From: Chloroflexota bacterium
GTDB lineage: Bacteria > Chloroflexota > Anaerolineae > Anaerolineales > UBA11579
DNA: 8,811 bases
Assembly (NCBI GenBank): GCA_003486225.1
Contig: DNGN01000301.1
Span: 9,578-18,388 of the forward strand
Direction of reading: 5' to 3'
Shown: piece by piece, positions 1 through 5,921 of the stretch
How positions within the stretch are numbered: position 1 is the stretch's first letter
How the letters are laid out: each line of letters opens with the position of its first letter
Program-made: the position numbers and the translations under genes
Notes under the pieces: generated by a model
Seen by the model: only the letters and a program-made list of their open reading frames with translations
Database searches by the model: none
What the model was told of the DNA's origin: nothing

Positions 1-689
1 GGCTGGGTTTTGGCCCATTCCAAAATCCGCATCGCCTCTGCGCCAAAATGCTCCGCCTGGGCAATGTTTTTGGCCGTCGGGTGATAGCGGGCAGCCGCCC
101 AGGGCTGGGAGACGTATTTGATACCTGTCTCAGCCGCGATCCGCAGCCACAGATGATGGTCGAGTAAATAGTGATACTCTTCAGAAAGATAGCCCACTTC
201 CTCCAGGGTCGAGCGGCGCATAAAGACAGTCGGCTGTCCGATGATCTGGAACGCCAATAGATCCTCCAGCGCGTACTGCTGGTAGCGAATCGAGTTGACA
301 TGTTCGCCGCGGGCATTGATCGAAAGCAGGTTCCCATACACCAGCCCGATATGCGGGGATTGTTCCAGGGTTTCTACAGCTTTCCGGATCGCTCCAGGGA
401 AGTAAAGGTCGTCTGAATTCAACCAGGCCACGTACTTGCCTGTTGCCCTGGCAAAACCTTTGTTGATCGCATCTGCCTGGCCATGATCAGGCTCAGAAAC
501 CCACCAGGCAAGCCGGTCTTCATATTTTCGAATGACCTCTAGGCTGCCATCCGTGGAGCCACCATCCACAACCAGATACTCAAGGTTTGGGTAATCCTGC
601 CCCAGAACCGAATTAAGGGTCTGTTCCAGATATTCGACCTGGTTAAAAGAAGGCGTCACAATCGTGACCAGAGGATATGCTTCAGACAT
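1..689 (-). CDS. Family 2 glycosyltransferase, 3' end cut by window edge
   Basis: This gene encodes a probable GT-A fold glycosyltransferase that moves a sugar from a nucleotide-sugar donor during glycan assembly at the inner face of the membrane. I translated it from the ATG at 689; 229 codons are visible before the left edge. The N-terminal VTIVTPSFNQ strand (residues 8-17), VDGGSTDGS (41-49) and LNSDD (90-94) give the nucleotide-binding Asp and the DXD-like metal site. A C-terminal LLDHHLW (175-181) sits where many relatives have D-x-D-L-W, so the second acidic residue is His here. No transmembrane segment is visible. It is the last gene of the block in this window, 62 bases after the MptE-like gene. 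There is no Shine-Dalgarno site before the ATG, but a TATAAT lies 7 bases upstream. The family call is secure; donor and acceptor are unknown. Confidence 0.93.
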   Translation of the reverse strand, partial: MSEAYPLVTIVTPSFNQVEYLEQTLNSVLGQDYPNLEYLVVDGGSTDGSLEVIRKYEDRLAWWVSEPDHGQADAINKGFARATGKYVAWLNSDDLYFPGAIRKAVETLEQSPHIGLVYGNLLSINARGEHVNSIRYQQYALEDLLAFQIIGQPTVFMRRSTLEEVGYLSEEYHYLLDHHLWLRIAAETGIKYVSQPWAAARYHPTAKNIAQAEHFGAEAMRILEWAKTQ

Positions 690-696
690 GGCGGGT

Positions 697-702
697 ATTA
701 TA
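697..702 (-). promoter_or_regulatory. Possible -10 box (TATAAT) just upstream of the last glycosyltransferase
   Basis: A perfect TATAAT lies 7 bases before the ATG at 689, in one of the two longest gaps of the block. No -35 resembling TTGACA is found 16-18 bases upstream. If it is used, transcription would begin at or next to the start codon and give a leaderless mRNA. That fits the lack of a ribosome binding site before this ATG. A chance match in an AT-richer spacer is possible. Confidence 0.3.
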
Positions 703-751
703 ACGTAGATGATAAGTGCAGGCTGGCTGGAAATCTATTTGATTGGCCAGG

Positions 752-1555
752 CTAAAAGAAAGACTCATACTCAACTTTAGGGAAAACGGTTAGCTGCCCG
801 CCAACTGTGGCATCCAGAATTTGTCTGCCGTCCTGTTCATACACCTGCCGCGCCCGCTGATACGCCAGTTCCGACGTTTCCAGGTCGGGCAGCTGCCAGC
901 GGAAGCCTTTGCCAAAGTAGCGCGGGTCAAAATGGGATTCATCCGCTCCGTCCGAGACCACCGTTTTATTCGGATCGCCTTTGGCTTTGAAGGAATGGTC
1001 CACCCCGATCAGGATTACCTGCTCAAACCCCATATAGTAAGCCAGCTGCATGGCGACATAGGTCACGGTAGCCCCTTCCCAGACACGGCGCCGGACATCT
1101 TTTGTAAAGGACGGATGGTAATAGGTAGTATGCAAAAACATCGTGTCCTCGGTAGGCTCAATGAACGGGTGAGCATGCCAGGACAGGAATTTTGGCATTT
1201 GCAGGGAGCGGATATCTTCGGCACACTGCTCGATCACCAGGTCATTGATTGAGACAAAATAACTGGTCTGGAAACCCCAATCCGGAAAGGCCAGATAGAT
1301 GCGGTTCATGCCAAAGGTGAACTCGTTTTTGATCTTGGCAACATCGGTCTGCCTCAGGCTGGGCCCATTGCCGATGATCACACAGCGCTGGCCTTTGTGT
1401 TTATCCCGGTAAGCAGCCAGGCGCTGGATGCTGGCACGACGCCAGGGATGCCAGCTGGCCTGCATCCATTCGCGGGTGTATTTCCCGGCAAAATAAAGCT
1501 CGCGGGCAGCATCCCAAACGGGTTTCGGGGTCAGGCGTTTAACTGTTTGGCGCAT
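752..1555 (-). CDS. MptE-like / DUF115 family protein
   Basis: This is a 267-residue protein of the 6-hydroxymethylpterin diphosphokinase MptE-like (DUF115) family. Archaeal MptE works in pterin synthesis. Bacterial members are often found in glycan loci, and the same domain occurs in Maf flagellin-glycosylation proteins. Visible family marks are IIGNGPSL (60-67), FGMNRIY (81-87), a GATVTYVAMQ helix (161-170), ILIGVDHSF (181-189) and a conserved-looking end, ATVGGQLTVFP (249-259). The N-terminal 55 residues are basic and aromatic, with no clear signal peptide. I chose the ATG at 1555 because GGAG sits 7 bases upstream and the previous gene stops 4 bases before it. A longer GTG start at 1591 would overlap the dehydrogenase and has no good ribosome site. 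Its place among glycosyltransferase and sugar-modifying genes argues for a glycan role and against pterin synthesis. The exact reaction is unknown. Confidence 0.88.
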   Translation of the reverse strand: MRQTVKRLTPKPVWDAARELYFAGKYTREWMQASWHPWRRASIQRLAAYRDKHKGQRCVIIGNGPSLRQTDVAKIKNEFTFGMNRIYLAFPDWGFQTSYFVSINDLVIEQCAEDIRSLQMPKFLSWHAHPFIEPTEDTMFLHTTYYHPSFTKDVRRRVWEGATVTYVAMQLAYYMGFEQVILIGVDHSFKAKGDPNKTVVSDGADESHFDPRYFGKGFRWQLPDLETSELAYQRARQVYEQDGRQILDATVGGQLTVFPKVEYESFF

Positions 1556-1559
1556 CCGA

Positions 1560-2318
1560 TTACTCCGTGCTGAGACGGATTGTCGCACCACCGTCCACGA
1601 TCAGGGGATGGCCGGTCATAAAAGAAGATTGTTCGTTATCCGCCAAAAAAACGATGGCTTTTGCAATCTCAGCAGGAGTACCCACACGGCCAATCACATG
1701 TTTGCTGGCCAGGTCATTTTTGCGGTCTTCCAGGGTGCTGCCAGAGACATGCCCGCGTGCAAGGCCGGCGTCCAACATCGGGGTATCCACTGCCCCAGGC
1801 AGGATGGCATTTACCCGCACATCATCCTTCGCAAACTCAATGGCCATCGCCCGCGTGAGTGCCAGCAGGGCCCCCTTGCTGGCCGCATAGCTGGCAATAT
1901 CGGCCGAGGTGGCCACAGCATGCACAGAGGAAACGTTCACAATCGCACCCTGGGCAGCCTTCAGCAGCGGGTAAGCGCGTTGAACGCTATAGAAAACAGC
2001 CCGGAGATTGATCGCCATGAGCGCATCCCATTCTTCAAGCGTTGTTTCAATCAGCGGTTTGGCAATTTGTATGGCGGCGTTATTAATCAAGGCATCCAGC
2101 TTTGAGTAATGGTCTGCTACACGGCCAAAAAGATTGGCAACATTCTCAGGGCTGGATATATCCGTCTGGAGAAATAAGCCCTCTTTCGGAAAATCAAAAC
2201 CCAGCGGATCGCGATCCACCCCAATCACATCCCAACCGCGGTGATAAAATTCGCGCACAGTGGCACGGCCAATGCCGCCATTGGCACCCGTGATCAATAC
2301 TGATCGTTTTTCCGTCAT
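1560..2318 (-). CDS. Short-chain dehydrogenase/reductase (classical SDR)
   Basis: This is a 252-residue NAD(P)-dependent oxidoreductase of the classical SDR type, which usually interconverts a hydroxyl and a keto group. The Rossmann motif TGANGGIG is at 10-17, and Asp35 at the end of the second strand (VIGVDRD) favours NAD(H) over NADP(H). Further marks are NNAA at 79-82, Asn104, the catalytic Ser131 in NVSSVHA, and Tyr144 with Lys148 in YAASK. The C-terminal PGAVDTP and VDGG segments are typical of FabG-like members. Length is normal for the family. GAGGA lies 4 bases before the ATG. The MptE-like gene starts 4 bases after its stop. In this setting it more likely acts on a sugar or sugar-acid intermediate than in fatty acid synthesis, but that rests on context alone. 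Confidence 0.95.
   Translation of the reverse strand: MTEKRSVLITGANGGIGRATVREFYHRGWDVIGVDRDPLGFDFPKEGLFLQTDISSPENVANLFGRVADHYSKLDALINNAAIQIAKPLIETTLEEWDALMAINLRAVFYSVQRAYPLLKAAQGAIVNVSSVHAVATSADIASYAASKGALLALTRAMAIEFAKDDVRVNAILPGAVDTPMLDAGLARGHVSGSTLEDRKNDLASKHVIGRVGTPAEIAKAIVFLADNEQSSFMTGHPLIVDGGATIRLSTE
1563..1566 (-). promoter_or_regulatory. Ribosome binding site (GGAG) that sets the MptE-like start
   Basis: GGAG lies 7 bases before the ATG at 1555 and inside the last codons of the dehydrogenase gene. This favours 1555 over the GTG at 1591, and suggests translation passes from one gene to the next. Confidence 0.6.
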
Positions 2319-2385
2319 CTATTCCTCATTTCAATCTCGGCTCTTCCGGCTATTCTAACCCACAAATAGGGTCAATGTGCCATGG

Positions 2386-3363
2386 CTACTCAAATTTTGC
2401 TGGTGAAAAATCTTCCACCGGCAGTCCCAAACCGACCAGCAGGTTGCGGATCGTGTTCCAATGCACTCTTTCCCAGGCCATGGGGCTGGAATTGGCATTG
2501 TGGGGTGCCAGCAGGACATTTTCCATCTGCAGCAATGGACTGCTGACCGGAAGCGGCTCATATTCAAAGACATCCAGGGCTGCCCCGGCAATCGTCCCAG
2601 CCTGCAAGGCCGATACCAGGGCCGGTTCATGCACAATCGGTCCACGGGCGGTGTTGATCAACACCGCGCTCGGCCGCATCCTGGCGAGCGTCTCGGCGTT
2701 GATCAGGTGCAGGCTGGTCGGGTTGAGATCACAGTGGACACTGACAAAATCGGACCGGGCCAGCAGATCATCCAGGTGGGTCATTTCAACCCCGTTTTCG
2801 CGCACAAAGTCGGGCTGAATTTCAACAATGTCATTGCCGAGCAATTGCATGCCGAACCCCCTTGCCCGGCGGATTACTGCCTTGCCAATGTTGCCCACCC
2901 CGATCACTCCCAGGGTGCATTCACTCAGGGTGCGCCCGGGTATCTTCTGCCAGGACCCAGTTTTCATAGCCGTGTCCATCCACGGCAGGCGGCGAACAAA
3001 AGCAAGCATATACCCCAGGACCGAATCCGCCACCGGCATCGTAAATGCGTTCGGGGTATTGCCAACCATGACCCCAGACACTCGGGCCGCCTGCTGATCG
3101 ATCGAATCGATCCCGGTGCCCCATTTGGAGATCACCTTCAGACGCGGCAGGCAGGCTTCGATCACCCGGGCGGAATAGCGGTCGTCGCCACAGATCGTGC
3201 CGTCAAACTGCCCGGCATACGCCAGTATCTCCTCCTCCTCCAGACGTTCCTCCACATCTGCCAAAATCAGATCGAGGTTGTAATGATCAAATACTGGCTG
3301 AAACCGCTCCACAAAGGGCAGCATGTACGGGGCAGAAAATAAAACGGTCATTTTTTCAGGCAT
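2386..3363 (-). CDS. D-isomer-specific 2-hydroxyacid dehydrogenase (SerA-like, no ACT domain)
   Basis: This is a 325-residue NAD-dependent dehydrogenase that would interconvert a D-2-hydroxyacid and a 2-ketoacid. The nucleotide-binding GVGNIG is at 155-160, with Asp178 after the next strand. The catalytic trio is visible as Arg240 (NTARG), Glu269 (DVFEYEP) and His288 (LAPHNANSS). The substrate-side segment KWGTGID is at 80-86. Phosphoglycerate dehydrogenases involved in serine synthesis often carry an extra C-terminal regulatory domain; this one ends after the catalytic fold. The HNANSSPMAW segment after the catalytic His differs from the usual HxxxxT form. AAAGGA precedes the ATG by 9 bases. 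It lies 22 bases after the cytidylyltransferase gene, which suggests oxidation or reduction of a sugar acid or its three-carbon precursor. A housekeeping serine role is less likely but not excluded. Confidence 0.93.
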   Translation of the reverse strand: MPEKMTVLFSAPYMLPFVERFQPVFDHYNLDLILADVEERLEEEEILAYAGQFDGTICGDDRYSARVIEACLPRLKVISKWGTGIDSIDQQAARVSGVMVGNTPNAFTMPVADSVLGYMLAFVRRLPWMDTAMKTGSWQKIPGRTLSECTLGVIGVGNIGKAVIRRARGFGMQLLGNDIVEIQPDFVRENGVEMTHLDDLLARSDFVSVHCDLNPTSLHLINAETLARMRPSAVLINTARGPIVHEPALVSALQAGTIAGAALDVFEYEPLPVSSPLLQMENVLLAPHNANSSPMAWERVHWNTIRNLLVGLGLPVEDFSPAKFE

Positions 3364-3385
3364 CAGGTTAAGTCCTTTGGGATAA

Positions 3386-4075
3386 TCACTTCTTGCGCTG
3401 CTGCATCAGGAAATCGGCGATATTAAAATCCAACTCCTCGTCAATATCCCAGGCTTCGGCCGCATCGATCTCGAACATCAGCGGCGCATCTCCCAGACGG
3501 TGATTGCGAGCAGCCAGCGTTTCACGGGAAAACAGGTAAATGCACGAATTTTCTTCAAAGATCGGCGGCAGATCCTGGGTACGCAGCAATTCTGTTGGGT
3601 TATGGTTCACCGCCGAGCCATCCTGCCAGTACAAGCGGGTTTGCAAGCGCGTAACAGAGAAGAGAGAATCATAATGCTCGCCTTGGGAGACGAAAGCCTG
3701 GATGGCCTGGGAAATGGTCTCTGAACGCAGCAGCGGGTTGGTGCTGTGGGTTTGCAGGTAATAATCAGCTGCCACCTGGGCAGTATCGTACAGCAGGATG
3801 TCGTTCATCGGGATCATCCCGTCGCGCAGATGGTGTGGGCGCTCCAGCACGGTCACCTGCGGATAATCCTGCCGCAAGCCCTGCATAATCACCGGGCTGT
3901 CGGTATCCACCACCACCCCGGAAATTTCCGGGCAGCCCAGTAAGGCTTCAATAATATGGGCGTAGAGCGGTTTACCGGCCAAGAGACGGTAATTTTTTCC
4001 GGGCACCCGTTCAGAGCTATGCCGCATGGGCACCAGGGCAATGATCTTTGGAATTGGCGTATTCAGATCCGTCAT
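3386..4075 (-). CDS. CMP-sugar synthetase, acylneuraminate cytidylyltransferase family
   Basis: This 229-residue protein resembles enzymes that join CTP and a 2-keto sugar acid to form a CMP-sugar and pyrophosphate, as for sialic, legionaminic, pseudaminic or Kdo-type acids. The N-terminal CTP-binding motif is degenerate but recognisable: VPMRHSSERVPGKN at 15-28 keeps Arg18, Pro25, Lys27 and Asn28. QTHSTNPLLRS (108-118) replaces the usual QPTSPLR. EENSCIYLF (174-182) and EIDAAEAWDID (202-212) follow; Asp210 and Asp212 match the metal-binding pair of NeuA proteins. Length fits a single-domain synthetase. GAGGA lies 7 bases before the ATG, and the gene follows the glycosyltransferase by 18 bases. 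No NeuB-type condensing enzyme is in the window, so the sugar cannot be named and I give no gene symbol. Confidence 0.9.
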   Translation of the reverse strand: MTDLNTPIPKIIALVPMRHSSERVPGKNYRLLAGKPLYAHIIEALLGCPEISGVVVDTDSPVIMQGLRQDYPQVTVLERPHHLRDGMIPMNDILLYDTAQVAADYYLQTHSTNPLLRSETISQAIQAFVSQGEHYDSLFSVTRLQTRLYWQDGSAVNHNPTELLRTQDLPPIFEENSCIYLFSRETLAARNHRLGDAPLMFEIDAAEAWDIDEELDFNIADFLMQQRKK

Positions 4076-4093
4076 CAGCAGGTCCTCTATAAA

Positions 4094-5038
4094 CTAAGTG
4101 CCTTCATAATCAATGGGTTGGACATTCCGGGTTGCGGGTCTCTTCTCGCTCAGGATCCCGGGCGGGTAATAAAACTGCTGGTGCAAATGGGCATCCACTT
4201 TTCCCATATAGCGGTAGCCGCGCAAAGTGCCCCAATACTGCATCACCCGGAACCAGAAAATGCTGGCAAAATGCTGCAAGAGTACCCCTTCCCGGCGGGC
4301 TTGCAGCAGGTCCGAAAAGATGCTGGTGGTGGACAGGCGTAAAAAATGCCAGAATGTGAACCGGCTCTGCGGCAATATTTGCTTCATCGCAATTGCTTCG
4401 CGGCGGTAGCGATTGAACACCTGGGGTGGTGTCTCATCATGCAGGTGAATGATCTCCGCATCGGCTGTGTAGGCAATCGCATGGCCCTGCTCAAAGGCCC
4501 AGCTCCCCCAGGCCAGATCCTCCAGCCCGGTCAGATGTTCGTTGTAAGGCTGCATTGCCCACAGCTCCCGCCGGATCGCGGCATTGGCGTTGTGGCAGTA
4601 GGGATGCCCCTGCTGTGCAATCGAGTGGTCGGGAAAATACTGCTTGAACCATTGGTGTTCAGAAAATTGGTTCGTAGCGCCGCCGCGCTGCTTGCCATAG
4701 CTGATCGCGACTTGAGGGTCTGCGAACGGGGCTAACAAACGCTCCAGCCAATCCGGGTACACCGGATAGCAATGCGCACTGACGATCACCACAAACTCAC
4801 CTTCCGCTGCCTGGATGCCTCTGTTCAGCGAGCGGCCGAAGGTAAACTCTTCAGGAGCGATCCGCACGATTTTAACGCCGTATTCCTGGGCAACCGCCAC
4901 TGTCTGGTCGGTCGAGCCTGAATCAACCAAGATCGTCTGCACACCTGGCAAGGTCTGCCGCGAGATTCCAGCCAGCAAACGCCCAATATGCAATTCTTCA
5001 TTGTAGGCACGAATCACGACCGAGCATTTCACCATCAT
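4094..5038 (-). CDS. Family 2 glycosyltransferase with SAH in place of DXD
   Basis: This is a 314-residue GT-A fold glycosyltransferase. The N-terminal SVVIRAYNEE (6-15) and VDSGSTD (38-44) are typical of family 2. Where most members carry a DXD metal motif this one has VSAHCYP (86-92), a form known in some family 2 proteins annotated as rhamnosyltransferases. HNANAAIRRELW (149-160) and the acceptor-side GLEDLAWG (171-178) supply the catalytic-loop region, with Glu173 and Asp174 as likely key acids. About 100 residues after residue 215 are aromatic and basic and may lie against the membrane, but I see no clear transmembrane helix. Two adjacent ATGs (5038 and 5035) could serve as start, and the ribosome site is weak. 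The sulfotransferase stop lies 6 bases upstream, so coupling is likely. Donor sugar unknown; the neighbouring CMP-sugar synthetase is one candidate source. Confidence 0.93.
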   Translation of the reverse strand: MMVKCSVVIRAYNEELHIGRLLAGISRQTLPGVQTILVDSGSTDQTVAVAQEYGVKIVRIAPEEFTFGRSLNRGIQAAEGEFVVIVSAHCYPVYPDWLERLLAPFADPQVAISYGKQRGGATNQFSEHQWFKQYFPDHSIAQQGHPYCHNANAAIRRELWAMQPYNEHLTGLEDLAWGSWAFEQGHAIAYTADAEIIHLHDETPPQVFNRYRREAIAMKQILPQSRFTFWHFLRLSTTSIFSDLLQARREGVLLQHFASIFWFRVMQYWGTLRGYRYMGKVDAHLHQQFYYPPGILSEKRPATRNVQPIDYEGT

Positions 5039-5044
5039 TGAACT

Positions 5045-5920
5045 TTACCAATCCATGTTCTTTTCGTAGCCTAACCGTACCAGCAGGTCACCGGTCACCT
5101 GTTTGAACAAGTCAATGTTCTCCGGCGAAAAATTGCCCCGCCACCCCCCGACCCTGCCGCTGCGGAAGGTCGGAGATTGTTTTGGATCGATCGATTTTTC
5201 TAAAATCTCCAGGGCTGCCTTGGTTTCAACTTCAAGCCTAAAACCATGGCTGATGGCATGTGCCAGGATCTTTTCAAGGGTTTGCTGTTTATTACGGATA
5301 AAATCCTCAAATCGGATGACCAGCACTTCAGGCCGCTCCAGCCAGCCCAGATAGGGCTCATAACGCTGCAGAATACCAGGAAAATCAATCTCGGTTAATT
5401 CCGGCCGTCCCAAAATACTCACCTGTAACCGCTGATTAAAATCTTTTAGCTGGTTGGCATAGTAATCATGGTGCACATGGCTGGTCCAAAGCTCGGTGAC
5501 ATAGTGGACATGCGAAACAACCACATCCCGTGGATCCCTGTAAATGAAATAGGAAGCCATCTCCGGCCTGCAGAGGGCCTCAACTGTTTGCGGGGCAGCA
5601 AATACATGCCCGTAGCCGATATCTCCATGCTGCAGCCGCCAGATCTGACTGGCAACCTCGCTCTCGGATAATTTCTCCCCGCTAAAAGCCTCATACATGG
5701 TGATAGCTGGCAGGCCGCTGTAGATCACCGGCCCGAGTTTGGCAAATCCCTGGATGGCTTGCAGAAGCAAATGCGTGCCGCTTTTGGGGAATGAATTGGC
5801 AAAAAAAGCAGGCGTTTCTGTATCTCCATACCGCAAGCGGTACTGCAGTCGCCGCAAGCGGTAGCGCAGGATTCTAATGGGGAAAAGCATGTAACGGCGA
5901 ACAAGGGTTGATTTTAACAT
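5045..5920 (-). CDS. PAPS-dependent sulfotransferase
   Basis: This is a 291-residue sulfotransferase of the sulfotransferase domain family (Sulfotransfer_1 type), which moves sulfate from PAPS to a hydroxyl or amine. The 5'-phosphosulfate loop is NSFPKSGTH (42-50), with Lys46. The 3'-phosphate motif is YRDPRDVVVSH (127-137), with Arg128 and Ser136. GRVGGWRGNFSPE (255-267) is the C-terminal PAPS-contact segment. His105 in GYGHVF is a candidate catalytic base. The first 30 residues carry about nine Arg and one Lys with aromatic and aliphatic residues, and may bind membrane or anionic polymer. I chose the ATG at 5920, which begins 1 base after the upstream stop; longer readings run into the aminopeptidase-like gene in another frame. 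AGG lies 8 bases upstream. In this locus it probably sulfates the glycan or its lipid-linked precursor. The family call is firm; the acceptor is unknown. Confidence 0.94.
   Translation of the reverse strand: MLKSTLVRRYMLFPIRILRYRLRRLQYRLRYGDTETPAFFANSFPKSGTHLLLQAIQGFAKLGPVIYSGLPAITMYEAFSGEKLSESEVASQIWRLQHGDIGYGHVFAAPQTVEALCRPEMASYFIYRDPRDVVVSHVHYVTELWTSHVHHDYYANQLKDFNQRLQVSILGRPELTEIDFPGILQRYEPYLGWLERPEVLVIRFEDFIRNKQQTLEKILAHAISHGFRLEVETKAALEILEKSIDPKQSPTFRSGRVGGWRGNFSPENIDLFKQVTGDLLVRLGYEKNMDW
5829..5863. repeat. Direct repeat of CCGCAAGCGGTA, 21-base period, inside the sulfotransferase
   Basis: CCGCAAGCGGTA occurs at 5831-5842 and again at 5852-5863. The period equals seven codons and encodes YRLR twice in the basic N-terminus (residues 20-30). 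The first copy is also the centre of a perfect inverted repeat, TACCGC-AA-GCGGTA, at 5829-5842. It most likely reflects repeated Arg/Leu/Tyr codons in a helical segment. A regulatory role is not supported. Confidence 0.6.
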
Positions 5921-5921
5921 C

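Noticed and set aside
720..750. Imperfect stem CTGG-AATC / GATT-CCAG after the MptE-like gene, as a terminator
   Set aside because: It has an internal loop and no T-run after it, so there is no good case for intrinsic termination.
2358..2372. Possible terminator hairpin (ACCC...GGGT) after the hydroxyacid dehydrogenase
   Set aside because: The stem is only 4-5 pairs and is not followed by a T-run on the minus strand.
2352..2375. TTGACC and TAGAAT in the 67-base gap before the SDR gene, as a possible promoter
   Set aside because: Both hexamers are close to consensus, but only 12 bases separate them, too short for a normal sigma-70-type promoter.
2461..3342. Long plus-strand open frame of 293 codons opposite the hydroxyacid dehydrogenase
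   Set aside because: It is antisense to a gene with intact catalytic motifs. Its product is rich in His, Pro, Arg and Gln with no recognisable domain. It fits a shadow frame from the codon bias of the real gene.
5829..5842. TACCGC-AA-GCGGTA inverted repeat as an operator
   Set aside because: It lies inside the sulfotransferase coding region and is explained by repeated Tyr-Arg-Leu-Arg codons. No promoter is near it.
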